A DNA stretch of 64,000 bases from Zygaena filipendulae (Eukaryota; Arthropoda; Insecta; Lepidoptera; Zygaenidae): contig OU015675.1 in the NCBI GenBank assembly GCA_907165275.2, forward strand, positions 7,581,501-7,645,500, given 5' to 3'. Positions 1-13,300 of the stretch are shown piece after piece; the stretch's first letter is position 1; the number at the start of each line of letters is the position of its first letter. The translations under genes and the position numbers were made by a program. Below the pieces are notes generated by a model. It worked only from the letters and a program-made list of their open reading frames with translations. It ran no database searches and had not been told where the DNA came from.

Positions 1-1063
1 ATTACGAACCTAATTAAAAGTGCAGTAAAAAAAAAAAAATCTTTTGCGATAAAAATTTTGTGCAACAAACTTCGCCCGCGCAAAGTTTATGAGCGCGAGA
101 GAAAGGTTGCGGTTTCGCAAGACGCACCGTTACGGGAACATAAAAAAAAAATTCAATATTCGCAATCAAGGAAGATAACCGTCGTGTTGAATTAATGACG
201 GAAAAATGAAGCGTTTTTAATTGGGCACCGAACAGCTAATTTCAATTTAAAATATGTATTTATTTACTGTACAAAATGTTTCTTCAGTTTCGTTAGTCAG
301 TTTTTTTTTTGGTAAAAGTGCATTAAAAAGTGCTTAATAAAAAAACATCCGGAAGTCAAAAGTAGAATGATCAACAATTATACATATATCTTGGTAGAAT
401 TTATGTGTGTTGTAAACGCAAAGACGTCGTATTTTGAGCCCGTTCGAGTCACTTCGTGTTTCGTGTCTTGGGGTCCAGAGCAATTATTATTATTCTGAAT
501 TAAAAATGTGAATGCAAATGTGAATTCGTTGGTTTGTTTGTTTGTTAAGCTTTCACGCCTTAACTACTCAAAGGACTTCTCGAGCGAATTCCCGGATCTT
601 AAGTAACATGTCCTTTTCTGTGTACTTAACAACGTAGGTTTGCAAAATTTTGTGATGACCGGTTAAGGCCCAAAAGAATAACAAAAAAACTCACATTCGC
701 AATTTATAGTATTAATTAGGATTTAGAATTTACACAAAATGTTAAGTTTTTACCTTACCCAGCTAATAAATTAAAACACATCAAATGCGTACTTCCAATT
801 CAAAGTTCTACCTATTGACGGAACTATAATATGTCTGACAGACGATGGGAAAATAGACGTGCGATTCTTGTTTGAAATATCTTTAAAAAAATATATAAAA
901 ATGCCGTTAATTTTTTTGACACACTTAATTATCCGAGAACATACATTATTCATGAGCACAGCGCAGAAAAAAAACCGCCAAAACGTCATTAAATCCGTTC
1001 GAAATTTGAATGGTCACACGTCGCGAGATTTTTCTACTAAATACTAATTAATACGAGTACTAA
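1..1063. other. Upstream non-coding DNA, no gene seen
   Basis: AT-rich sequence with short poly-A and poly-T runs. A small CpG-rich patch at about 60-140 stands out and could be a 5' exon or promoter element of the islet gene downstream, but no splice donor or coding frame proves this. The open frames here are short and not protein-like. Confidence 0.5.
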
Positions 1064-1315
1064 TCCTGCTAATATTGTAAACGTAAATGTGACGTTTGGA
1101 TGTTTGTTACTCAATCACGCAAAAACGGCTGAACAGATTTGGATGAAATTTGGCATGCACTTTGGGGTACAGAGAAGGGTACACAGGGTAACCTTCTCTG
1201 TACCCCTGGTTAGGTTACATAGGGTACTTTTTATCCCTACCTAAGGTACTTTTTATGCCGGAATTCCCACGGAAACTCCGAAATTACCGCGAGTGAAACC
1301 TCGGGGCACAGCTAG
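1064..1315 (+). mobile_element. Non-autonomous Helitron, Lep1-like, near full length
   Basis: Starts with TCCTGCTAATATT, has the internal 'ACTCAATCACGCAAAAACGGCTGAAC' type region, and ends in CACAGCTAG followed by T. TC at the 5' end and CTAG at the 3' end, with a GC-rich hairpin just before the end, are Helitron hallmarks. No coding capacity. The 'GGGTAC' segment is locally duplicated in this copy. Confidence 0.75.
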
Positions 1316-1338
1316 TATTTACTAAACTTTAGTTTGTA

Positions 1339-1612
1339 CTGGCTGCTCCCCGCGGTTTCGCCCGCGGTAATTTCGGAGTTCCCGCGGGAATTCCGGGATA
1401 AAAGTATTCTAATTTCTATATCCTTTTTTTGTAGTTACCTCTAACAAGGTGTAGTATGCAAATAATACAGTCTCACCGCGGTGTTGATTCTGGAGTTCCT
1501 GCAGGAGTTCCTAAAGAGTACCCTATGACCTTCCCTGACACCGAGTGTGCAAAGTTTCATAGTAATCGGTTGAGTAGTTAAGCCGTGAAAGCGTAACAAA
1601 CAAACAAAGTAG
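1339..1612 (-). mobile_element. Helitron (Lep1-like), diverged copy, minus orientation
   Basis: Reads on + as CTGGCTGCTCCCCGCGG, then CCGCGGTAATTTCGG, and further on the 'GTTGAG..GTTAAGCCGTGAAAGCGTAACAAAC' tract. This is the reverse complement of the element at 1064-1315, with diverged ends and an extra internal segment. Confidence 0.55.
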
Positions 1613-1827
1613 TAGAGACACAGATATAGAGATAAAAAATAAGGATGTCTTAAGATTTTTCTCTCCGTTACGTTCGGTTTGAATTAATTTCGATGCAGTT
1701 TTTCGCATCTTATAGATTTAATTGCTGTGGCTTTTTTTTTAAATTCCTAATTTAATTAGTACCTACCTACCTACTTCATGAATATTTCTTTGGCAATTCT
1801 TCCGCATTCTTTTTCTATTTTATAATC

Positions 1828-2009
1828 GATATAGCTAAGCAGTCTGTCTGTCTGTTCGCGATAAACTCAAGAACTACCGAACGGATTTTCATGCCGTTTT
1901 CACCAAAAGATAGAATGATTCAAAAAGGTGTATACTTACGTGTAGTTTATATTGGAATTCCTGCGGTAACTTCGAAATTACCGCGGGCGAAACCGCGGGG
2001 GGCAGCTAG
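1828..2009 (+). mobile_element. Helitron-related repeat, CTGTCTGTCTGTTCGCGATAAACTC subtype
   Basis: Begins in a GTCTGTCTGT tract, continues as 'AAACTCAAGAACTACCGAACGG', and ends GCAGCTAG|T. The same subtype recurs at 12,950-13,110 and 15,370-15,580. The 3' end is shared with the Lep1-like copies but the 5' half is different. Confidence 0.55.
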
Positions 2010-2319
2010 TTATACATAAATGAATGTCAACAACGTTTTTGACCTCAAGAATCGAATTCGCTTGAGGCAGGTAAATCGGCAAGTTCAGCCCCCAAGGTCA
2101 GGCGAAGAACCCCGTTAATCAAAGAGATAAGAGAGAACACAAAGCGCCATAATCGTTGACATACAAGATAAAAATATTCAAATTTGTGGTCGTTATTATC
2201 AGACGGAGTTTTGTTTTTGTGCAATTTATTCGTTGGTCTATATAAAAAACAAAACAAAAGTAAGCGAGTTGGAATGCTTTACTTGTCTTCTTTTTCTTTA
2301 TAAATAAAAATAAAATGTT

Positions 2320-2597
2320 TGTAGGTATCTTTGTCCTCTGTGCGTTTCTAAACCAGTAGTCCGATTGTGATGAAACTTTGGCGGGTTGTTCTGCCTGCGT
2401 CCGCAAAAGTCCCTGATATAAAGAGATCCTGCGGGAGTTCCGAAACTCACGTAGGTGAATCTGCGAAACGGTTGGACCAATTTTGACGGGACTTTCACTG
2501 CTAATCAGCTGATGTTATAAGTAAATTACTTATGCTATTTTGGAGTTCCAGCGGGAATTTCAAAACTTACGCGCGTGAAACCGCGGGGCACAGCTAG
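2320..2597 (+). mobile_element. Helitron-related repeat, third subtype
   Basis: Ends with AAACCGCGGGGCACAGCTAG|T. The body contains the 'CCAATTTTGACGGGACTTTCACTGCTAATCAGCTGATGTTATAA' type region, also seen inverted at 30,640-30,720 and at 35,590-35,660. Confidence 0.5.
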
Positions 2598-4788
2598 TCT
2601 TACATTTAAGTAATCAGATCAGTATACCAATGTATAAGTGCATCATTTGCTTTATCGCTTAAATCTCTTTAAATCTTCGATAGTTTTCTTTCTTCTTACG
2701 ATACTTAGGTAGGTCTGGGAGAGATCTCTCTGCGGTGATAAGGCTGCCTATTGGATTTGGAGCTAATTTTATTTCCTTTCTTCTCTTTTACAGTAATAAT
2801 AATAATAATTATAATTTTTATTTAGCTTTGAAAAGAACCATACAGAGAAAAGAAATTAAATAAAAAATAAAACAACAAATGCAAAAATTTTCTAATTCTA
2901 AAATTAATTAGTAAATCAGTAATTTGTTACCCTCTATTTTGGCAGTGTTGGACAAACAAATTATTTGAAGTAGGTAGGTACTTATAGGTAAGTATATTAT
3001 TACTTTTGAACACAGATATTCTTGAAACTTGACCGTGGAGGGATATTGGAATGTGAGTGAGTCACTTTGTGTAAGAAATGCAAAAACTTCAGGAACAGTA
3101 GGTAGCTATAAATATGAGGCATACCTACCAATAGGTATCTAAATCTTTATCAAACTTTCAACTTCAAAGCCAACTGGGTCACCAGTGAAAGATTAAACAT
3201 CACTCAACTGCCCACTACAAGCTCAAATCTATAATTATCTCACACAAGGTAGCTCAACCACAGATAATATAATACTATTGTGGGAAAGAGATGGCTTCGG
3301 TGAAAGAGACGTGCGCATTCTCTAAGTTCAAAGCCGAGAGCCGACAGGGCGCGGCTTCTAACCGCCACGCCTTATCACAATATCGATTTTCGTGACAAAC
3401 ATACATACAGCCCATTATAATTTATTCATATTTCTTTTGTCGCTACCTGTTTTTTTTTTCGTTGGACGTTCTACGTCGAGCTGAAGAAACGGAGTCTGTT
3501 TTGGTTTTTAATTGATTCCAACGATTTTCAACTTTGTGGGATTTATCTAAGTAAATAAAACCGAGATACATTAAGTTCCTATAGATACCTATGTCTTTGG
3601 GAAGAGACAAAGATAATATACCGCCAGTTTCTACACGAATTCCTTACAAACCTTATGCGCCTCCTTACATTCATAATCCTTCGTACCTATGCATAAGTAG
3701 GTAGGTAGGTATGTGACATGGGTCGATCCCTATCCTACTCTTGACATTTGCATTTCGGAAGATATCCTCTACCCAATCAGTATAGGTATTTCAGTATCAG
3801 TATATTATTATTATTATTATATTTCTTCCTTGGCAACTTCTTCCGAGTTCTGACATCCCAACACTCAATTTAAAAAAAAGCCCCGTATATATACCTGCGC
3901 CGCTCAAATTCGTCACACTTTTAAGACTTCTACATTTTCCATTCACTTACTTAATCTTCTTCTTTTTCAATGTATTTTCTATTAAAATGCTTAGTTTTAT
4001 GGTTTAAACTTGCAGGTCACGGTAGGTACTATAGCTTGCAAGGACTTTCTCGGAGCTCTTGGAGGAAACCGAAGAAATCAGCTCGAAATGTCATGTATCT
4101 TCTTGAGCAGATAAAAAACCGTCATTGTTAATATTATTGTATGTCCAATACAGCACCTTAGATATAACACAACGAAATCAATTTTTAACAATTTTTTATC
4201 GACGTGAAAATAAATGACCGGACCGCCATCTTTGATTCCCGCCAAAAAAATCACTTGTAATCACTCTACTAAACCTTCCTTCCTTCCTTCTTTTTGAAGA
4301 GAGACGATTATTATTATTCGTCCGTTTAGTGTACCTGGCCAGCGACACTCCCTTGAACCTAAAGTTACTGTGGATTTATGCGCGAACTTTTTTACCAACT
4401 TTGGAATACTTAACCAAATTTCAATGACCGCGTCATACCTACATTGGTAGGTACTTACGGTTGGCACAAAATGCTTTCATACTAGATCGGATCAGCGATT
4501 AGTATGGAAGTGCCTACTCTTAAAACGTAGTGATTATTTGCTCAGTGCCTAGTGCCTAGTGCCTAGCAACAGCCTAGCTCTAGGTACACAGCGTGCAGCG
4601 TGCTGTACCTATTCATTGCTGTATTATTTAATTCATTGCCGATAGTTATCTGTTTTGTGAGCCTAATAAATAATTTAATAGGTAGATAAATTCCTGAGTT
4701 TTCTATAGTGTTAAAACTCATAGGATTATCAACTTGGCTAAAAGATCGGACATTTCTGTAGGTAAATGTGACAATGTTAATTCCGCAG
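2598..4788. other. Intergenic/5' flank of islet, mostly unique AT-rich DNA
   Basis: Contains an (AAT)n run at about 2,793-2,812, an (ATT)n run at about 3,800, a family-K repeat at 3,990-4,262, and a small 8-bp tandem run of GTGCCTAG at about 4,546-4,568. A GC-rich unique patch at 3,290-3,400 is a possible regulatory element. No coding frame is convincing. Confidence 0.5.
3990..4262 (+). repeat. Dispersed repeat family K
   Basis: Shares 'TTTCTCGGAGCTCTTGGAGG', 'GAAATCAGCTCGAAATGTCAT' and 'AAATGACCG..CCGCCATCTTTGATTCCCGCC' with copies at 39,952-40,256 and 44,455-44,755 and a fragment at 8,352-8,433. Class unknown; no clear terminal repeats and no coding frame. Confidence 0.65.
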
Positions 4789-5034
4789 CAACTTTGAAAG
4801 ATTGTATGACCTCGACATGAACAAGCAAACTATTTTGTCCCCAGAGAAGCTGAGGCTGTCGCTGTGCGTCGGGTGCGGTGGCCAGATCCACGACCAGTAC
4901 ATCCTGAGGGTAGCCCCGGACCTGGAGTGGCACGCCGCCTGCCTCAAGTGCCAGGAGTGCAGGCAGTTCCTCGACGAGTCGTGTACCTGCTTCGTCAGGG
5001 ACGGGAAGACGTATTGCAAGAGAGATTATACTAG
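4789..5034 (+). CDS. tup: islet exon with start codon and LIM1
   Basis: A splice acceptor (TTCCGCAG) precedes 4789 and a donor (AG|GTGAGT) follows 5034, phase 2. I start translation at ATG 4817 ([11 protein letters not shown]). The frame is also open back to the acceptor (NFERLYDLD before the Met), so a coding upstream exon cannot be excluded. LIM1 zinc residues begin at Cys17/Cys20 ([16 protein letters not shown]) and run through [10 protein letters not shown] to CKRDY. Confidence 0.93.
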
Positions 5035-8000
5035 GTGAGTAGGTGCAATTTGTGCTGAATAACATCTAAGACATAAGCATCAAAACAATTTTAACTAATT
5101 TATTAAATCTTTTATATCAGTGCAGAAATAGAATTAATACTAGCTGTTCGCTGCGGTTTAACTCGCGGTAATTTAGGATTTCTTACGGGAATTCCGGGAT
5201 AAAAAGTACTTACACTATATCCATATCTGTATCCCTGACAGAGTGTATACAAAGTTTCATGATGATCCGTTGAGCCGTAAGCGTAACAAACGCACAAACA
5301 AACTCACTTTCGCATTTATATTGGGTATTAGTCGGTTTTTCATATTTTTGCTTACACAACTGATTCTTTTTGTGTGCCTCGGTGTTTTTTATTCAAAATT
5401 TACATCAATAGCACTGATATTATAATACTATTTTTAGCTGTTTGATTTGAGCTGTTAAAACGAGTCTTGGGTTAACGTTCCTTTGCGCGAAAATGAAAGA
5501 GCAAAGGATTCTCCCAGCGTTATACCTACGTCAATCAAGCGACCCGCGACGGCGCCAATTTTTAAACAAGCCAACTCCAAAGATGAAATTCACTAAAATA
5601 ACCCGCACGTGTTTACCTTTCCACCCTTCTATTTCTCGCGGCTAAAATATAGAATTACACGTGGCACAAAACAAAACACGCAGACGACATTACTAATACA
5701 CGAGCCAATAACATCTCTAGCCGATAACATAGAGCACAAATTCCAACGGGTATAGTTTGAGAAATGAATTTATCGGATGTAAAATACAGAGCGGTCGCTC
5801 CACTCTTGATGTGCCGAAGAGAAAACAAACCGGGTTTGACTGAGCATTATGTATTTTGGCGCCAAAACAAACGTCAGTTTGACAGCGCGGCGGGCGGCGG
5901 CAACTCGATATGTCTATGGTAATGTTTGTTCCCGTTTACGTCGGCCGGATAAGCGGGTTTTCGATTACCACCATTTTTTTTTTGTCAGTTTAATGTATTT
6001 CTGGTCTTTTTTTGATGTTCATATTTCGATTAATGTTTATACTCGACTGTTGCCCGGTATTTCGCTGACATAAATTCCGGTATTACCAGCTATTACCCCG
6101 GGAACTGTCATTATACAATGATGAAAGTATAGGCGTGTAGGTATATGTATATTGATACTAGCTGTGCCCCGCGGTTTCACCCGCGTGATACGTTTTTATA
6201 TAACAACTTTTTTCCCCACATCCGATTTAAATGAAACAAATAAGCCCATATTATGTGGCTCCAGGATAAGCTTAATCTACCTGTGAAAACCGCATGCCAA
6301 TCCGTTCAGTAGATTCGGAGATTATTGCGAACAGACAGACAGGCAAACAGAAAATAATATTAAATCTTTTTTTTTGTAGTTGGTGGCTCTTCTTTTATCG
6401 CCCTCTGTTAATTTTTGGTAAAAATATTCAATGCACAGAATCGCGAATTCTACTCTTTTATTATAGTATAGATAGATAGATTTTACATAGATTAGTAGAA
6501 GAAATACAGTAACTATAGTCGGTGTTAGTAGGTACTTTAGTTTCTAAAAAAGTCTCTATTTTTTAAAACTAGTGTTAACCGTAGTGCTAATAAGTACTAA
6601 GTAGGTACTTAAAATTATACAACGTGTTAATGAATTGACTGAAAACTAGATAGTAGTTTGTTCAGATTCGACTTCCAAATCGATCGCACCATGTTTTTAT
6701 GTAGGTTGTATTTTTTTCATTTTTACTAGCCCATGTCTAAATTATTTATAATACAATATTTGGCACGTACGCCGCCCCTAGCTACCAGTCATTGACACGT
6801 AGGCGCGAGCGTAGCGCATGAAATTTCGTAGATAGGTCACCTCCAGACTAATGTTGAATAACTTTTAAACTAATAGTTTTTTCGACATAATTTATATTTA
6901 AATCACACTATTGTTTATTTTTTTAAATGGTTCTATCAGGTTTTTGGTCAATTCATTAACACGTTGTATAGGTACTTGCCTAAACAATTTTCTGCGTTTG
7001 TCCTACAGGAAGGTTGTAGAAGCCAATGATTTCCCAAGATACCTAAAGTTATGCGCGAAATGGTGCGAAATATTTGTACATTTTTGATTTTCTGTAGATA
7101 GTCATTGAGAATAAAACTATTAGTACAGGAATGTTTTAATAATCTCTGATTCCACCAGGACAAATTATACAAGTAGACACTAGTCACCTACGTAGTACGT
7201 AGCAAGCTTGCTTTAAAGGAGACTCATTCTATTTACGCTACACTTAATAAATAAAAATAAAATAAAATAAAAATAAAAAAGCCTTTTATTTCATGCGAAG
7301 AAGGACTTTGTACAATAGGCTAGTTTCCTGGTTAAAAAAATCAAAATTCTATTTAGTCCGTCAGTTAGACAATAAAAAAAAAACGCTACACTTACTTGCT
7401 TCGAAATCAACCAGTTCTTCCATAGACAAAGTATCTAATTTTTATTTCCTCTTAATAAGTAAACTACAAAGTTTCTACCATCTCAGGTTTTCTACCATCT
7501 TCATCACAATATAAAAGAAATTAATTAATGCAAAACAAAACACAATTAAGTATTCAAAAATAAACAATGTATATTGTATAGGTAGGTATTCCTACCGGAT
7601 ACGACATTAAAATGCCCCAATTACTTATCCCACAGATCGATGTAATTTCTACACCTCGAACAAATTGACTTATTATTTGTTTATCCACAGATAATGTATT
7701 TCCTATGTTTATTGTATCTCTCAATGTGGCCTTGTAAGCTTACCCCTTTGCGTTTATGAAGACAAAAAAATAAACAGTTCAACCGGTAGTCGTTTCCTTC
7801 CTATAAGTTCCTTCTAATTATGTGAATCTTTCTTTTAAAGTTTAGGTAGGCACATGATTAATTCAAATTTGATAATATTATATGATATCGTCGATGTTAT
7901 GATAAGTAGAGACTATAGGGTGAATAGGTACAGAGAATGCGTTGCAGTAGTTTCTCGTGCATCAAACATCGGCAGTGATAAACGGAAAACTCTTTGCATG

Positions 8001-10267
8001 GATTTGTTATAAGTTTTCACAAAACAAGAATTATATACGCTGATGGAGGAGGACGCTCACCAACGGCAAAAATGGCGCCGAATGATTGGGAAAGCCGACC
8101 CCGTCTAAGCGGGACAGCGCGAGGAGGAAGAAGAAGAAGAAGAATTATATACCTACACTGAAAAAGATCCAACGACAAGACTGTCAGATTATAATCTGTC
8201 TGACTTCGAAACGATCAATAGGCAGCAGTTAGCACCTACCAATACCTAATATATAAATATTACGTGCATTTTTGTCCTTCGCATTAAATCGGTATTTTGT
8301 TATATTTTTTACATTTCAGTGTAAGGCATTTTTCTGTTTTTTGTAGTTTGCTTAATTTTTTTGTTATCAATTTTATCGACACGTAAACATGACGCAACCG
8401 TCATTTTCGATTCCCGCCAAAAACTCTCATTGTATGTAAGAAAAAAGTATGAAATAGGCAGTTATATTTTATCTATCTTTTCGTTTTGTTTGTCTGTCTA
8501 TGTACACGCGTATATTTAAAACCGGTTTTTATGAGGACACTGGAGGATTCTCTTTAAAAAAAAAAGCTCACAATTAACCTTTAATTTCTAATTTTCATTG
8601 ATTTCAATCAAACTATTCAATGAAACTTCGCTTGCTGATGTCCCAAGTCAGCATATTATAGGATATATCTACCTACTAGCTGTTCCTCGCGGTTTCACCC
8701 GCGTTAATTTCGGAAATCCCGCGGGAATTCCAGAACAAAAAGCACCCTATGTCCTACCCTACCCTATATGCAAAATTTCATGATGATTGGTTGAGCCGTC
8801 TAGGCGTGAAAGCGTAACAGACAGCCAGAGTTACTTTCGCATTTATAATATTAGCAGGGATCGGCTACAGAGTTCCCTAGGGAACTCTATCGGCTAAATC
8901 ACAATCCATGCTTAAAGTATAAAATACAATGTTTGCGTATGTTTGTCATGCCTGGCGACCTATCGCCCCCACAATTAGCGTCACCCGATACATCACCAAC
9001 ATCTCCAGTTACTTACTGCTGCTCACCGCCGGGCGGCAGGAGCGCGATGTACCTACGTACATTTATATTTGGACATAGATAAGCAATATGTGTTAACCCA
9101 CACTGGAGAAATTTTGAGTAAATCGTGTTTTAAAAGTAGGAGCGCCATTTTGTGTCAACATTTTTTATGTTCAATATTTAGTTACATATTTAAGCAATGT
9201 AATAAGGTAAACACATAATTAAAAAACGTTCCCTAACTCTCAATAAATCGTTCTGAATGAATAACTTAATTTTGTGGGTTAACATGTTATTGCTTATCTG
9301 CGTCCATTTATAGCGCGAAAACACACTGGTTAGGTACTTTGGTACGGCAACGAAAGAGTTAAACTAAGGTTCAAAGTTCAATGCGGCGGTAATGCCGGGA
9401 TGAAAAGTATTTCTAGCTGATCCACTAGACTCTAATAGACTCTAGAGATATGTTTACTATGTTAAAATTTAATAATGAAAAAGGCTTAAAGGATTTAAGG
9501 ATGAAAAAATTTCTTCTTGTTATTGATTTTTAAGTTATTATTATAAATAATAATCATGTCTAATCTATAAAAACAAAAAATATTTTTGGTATATTAGATA
9601 ATATTATGTCTCTATCTATAGGTAATGCGTAACCATTGACCCAATAGGCTTGTTACCGAGGTATGAAAATCGAAATTTTATTTAGTGCGTCTTGTGGATT
9701 AATAAAAAATACGTGCTCAATATTTTCTATTAATCTAAAATTTGGTTAACAAGCCCATTGTGATGAAACTCTGGTTGGTTGTTGGCTGCGTGCGCCCGCG
9801 AATGTTCCTATTATATACGAATCCCCGGGGGAATTCCGAAACTCACGCAAAACACTGCTAGTACCTACCTATTTTATAAGTAAAAAGTATTTACTTTTTT
9901 ATCACAATCAACCATAGCAACACTGCAGAAAAAAAGATTAATCGATTACGAGCGAAAAATGATACAATGAAATTCGCTTCATGGCGTACTTAAACACATA
10001 TAACAGGTACATATAGCAATTTAAACACTGTCTACCTATAACGCCGCTTCAACCCTACCTCCCCTATAGGCGATGCTTTTAGCGAGATTGCTCCAGGGTA
10101 GGCGGGGTGGGGTGGTTCATTCCGCTAAGTGTAGGTCAATAACCCCCGGGTGGGCTGTTGGAAAATACAGGCCGAATTATAGCGGGTTCTCGTTTTGTTG
10201 TCGAGGTTCCTTTAGCTTTTTAACCGACTTCCAAAAAGGAGGAGGTTCTATGTTCGATTGTATGTAT

Positions 10268-10304
<37 letters not shown>

Positions 10305-13300
10305 ATGTTCACCGATTACTCGAAGACGGTTGGACCGATTTGAAAAATTCTTTTTTTGTTTGAAAGGGTATACTCCCAATTAGGTCCCATTGCCACCAAG
10401 TCCAGATCTGATGATGAGATCTTAGAGAAATCGAGGGAACTCTTCAAAAATTATAGGCACACCTATAGCGATTTGGGTATTTTTTATAGTAAATCGTTCA
10501 TTTGCTCTTGAAAAGCAAAATTTGAAGAAGTTGAACTGATGATGAAGACCACAGATGGTCATCAGAACTACTCAACAATAATACGTATTTCACGGATTCC
10601 GATTGGAGCGATTTCAAAAATTGTTTTTTTGTTTGAAAGGGGATACTCCCAAATTGATTCCATTGTCAGCAAGTCAAGATCTGATGATGGGATCTTGGAG
10701 TAATCGAGGGAACTCTTCAAAAATTATGGGTACACCTATAGCGATTTTTGGATTTTTTATAGTAAATCGTTTATTTGCTTTCGGAAAGTAAAATTTGAAG
10801 AAGTGGAACTGATGATGAAGACCACACATGGTCATCAGAACTACTAAATAATAGGTATTTCACAGATTCTGATTCGTTAACTTTAATATGGTTTCTAAAC
10901 AATTTATGCTCGTCACAATGTATATGGTGAAGTGGAACTGATGATGATGTACCAGGAGAACTCCTCAACCATTAACGTCCCTGCGTCGGGAAAAGCAATA
11001 TTTTGTAAAAGGTGATGAGCAGTTGACATTAGGCTATTGCGATTTAGAGAAATTACGAACTAAGTCACTTAAAAGCGAGAAATAAACAAAATTTTTAACA
11101 AAAAAATTAAAACCGACTTCCAAAAACACAAAACTAAAAATCTTAAAAATAAAAACTAAAAATAACAGCATACCGATTTAATCCAAAAGACAAAAACACA
11201 CGTAATATTATTATTGAATTGTGCTACCACTAATCGGTATGAAGTCGGTGACAAGCCAAATATGGAGGGGGTAGATGGGCCACCGCCACCAGCTCTTCGT
11301 GAGCAGAACAATCCAAGTGGGCAGACACCAGCGGGCTTGTTACCGAATTCAAACCGATTAGTGGTAGCACAATTCAATAATAATATTACGTGTGTTTTTG
11401 TCTTTTGGATTAAATCGGTATGCTGTTATTTTTAGTTTTTATTTTTAAGATTTTTAGTTTTGTGTTTTTGGAAGTCGGTTTTAATTTTTTACAAACGATA
11501 GGTTTTTTCGGCCAGTGTGAAATTATTGTATACTAGCTGACCCCCGCGGTTCCACCCGCGGTAATATCGGAGTTCCCGCTAGAATTCCGGCATAAAAAGT
11601 ATCCTTTGACACTCAGGATCACTGTAGCTTGAAGAAGTGAAAGAATTTTCAAAATCGGTTCAGTAGATCCAGAGATAGTTGTTCCCCGTGGCTTTACCCG
11701 CGGTAAATTCGGATTTCCCGTGGGAATTCCGGAATAAAAATTACCCTATGACACTCAGGATCACTGTAGCTTCCTATAAGTGAAAGAATTTTCAAAATCG
11801 ATTCAGTAGATCCAGAGATTACCCCCTACAACGTCACAAACTCACAAACTTTTTCTCTTTATAATATTAGTATACATATAGATTTTTACGTCATGTTTTC
11901 TATTGGTTAGATTATTATTTATTTTAGGTATTTTTCTATACCTACTAAGTATTGTGATAAAGAGGTCTTTCAGTTCAAGTAAGTTTACAGGTTTTAATGT
12001 ATAAGGGTATTCACTGGAATTGTTGGCTCGAACCTAAAAAAAAATCACTGATAGGAAGTAACACGGTATTGTTTAAATTAAGAACTTGTTGAACCGTTGC
12101 AACATTTGCAGCACCTAAACCTTATCTGGGTTGCCATCTCAGAACAGACAAAAGGGACATAAACTCAGTTTAGTATGGAAACAAATGAAAAGTATTTTTT
12201 TCCTCTGCTACAATGGCTTTCCTCCCACATATTGTGTGCCCTAATTATGTTTTCTCTGTGGCTGCCACACTGAAAATTCTTATTTCTATACTGAAAATTC
12301 TTATTTCTATTGCCCCCAGGTTATTCGGCACGAAATGCGACAAGTGCGGGTCGTCGTTCAGCAAAAACGACTTCGTGATGCGAGCCAAGACGAAGATCTA
12401 CCATATCGACTGCTTCCGGTGCTGCGCGTGCGCACGACAACTCATACCTGGTGAGGGCACCGCCATGATGGCTAACACTTCAGGGCAGGACTGACTGCGC
12501 CGATTTTCAGCTGGATTCGGAAGATAAAAAAAGAAAAAGAAGGCTTTACTATATTATTGTTCTGGTATTTCCCCCACGCATTTTTAACAAATTACCTTTA
12601 GGGATTAAATTAGGTAGATACAAAAAATACTGAAATACTTATCGTAGAAGAGTACTTATCTATTAGGTATTTGAAGAACCCTATTACCTTATTCCAAGAT
12701 TCTACAAAAATAACTTTCCATTACACACTTTCCGCTCTTTTTAACCACCTCAAAGGGGAAAGGGATTGTATTTGAGGTGAACAGTGTAGGTATTTTCTTC
12801 TAGCACCACTAGGTACGTCTGAAAAACCAAGTTTTTGTTTTGCACCTGCCACTAAAGTTGCGATTCGCCTAGAGATTAACTGGCGGCTGAAATTTCTTTA
12901 GCATTCTCATTTTGCATAATATCCTTACATAATCGTTACGCGGCCGCGTCTGTCTCTCTGCCTGTCTGTCTGTCTGTTCGCAATAAACTCAAAAACTACT
13001 GAGCCGATTTTCATGCAGTTTTCACTAATGGATAGAGTGATTCCAGAGGAAGATTTATAGGTGTAGTTTATCCTGGAATTCCCGCGGGTGAAACCGCGGC
13101 GACAACTAGGAGGTAGTATAAATAATTAGTATCTATAGAATAATAATTTTGTTACAGGTGACGAATTCGCGTTAAGAGAAGGGGGCGCCTTATATTGTAA
13201 AGAAGACCACGACGTTTTAGAAAAGGTAATTACAAAAAGAAAGATAGAAACAAATACCATATAACATATTATTATGACCTAAAAATTGGAAAATTGTAAT

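Noticed and set aside
4802..4816. Start of islet at TTG 4802
   Set aside because: A TTG start is not expected in an insect gene; ATG 4817 or an upstream exon is more likely.
4718..5065. Minus-strand frames opposite islet LIM1
   Set aside because: Shadows of the GC-rich coding exon; the plus strand shows the full LIM1 ligand set and good splice sites.
11156..11435. Two 73-codon antiparallel frames with identical C-termini
   Set aside because: They are the two strands of the palindrome; symmetry alone explains them.
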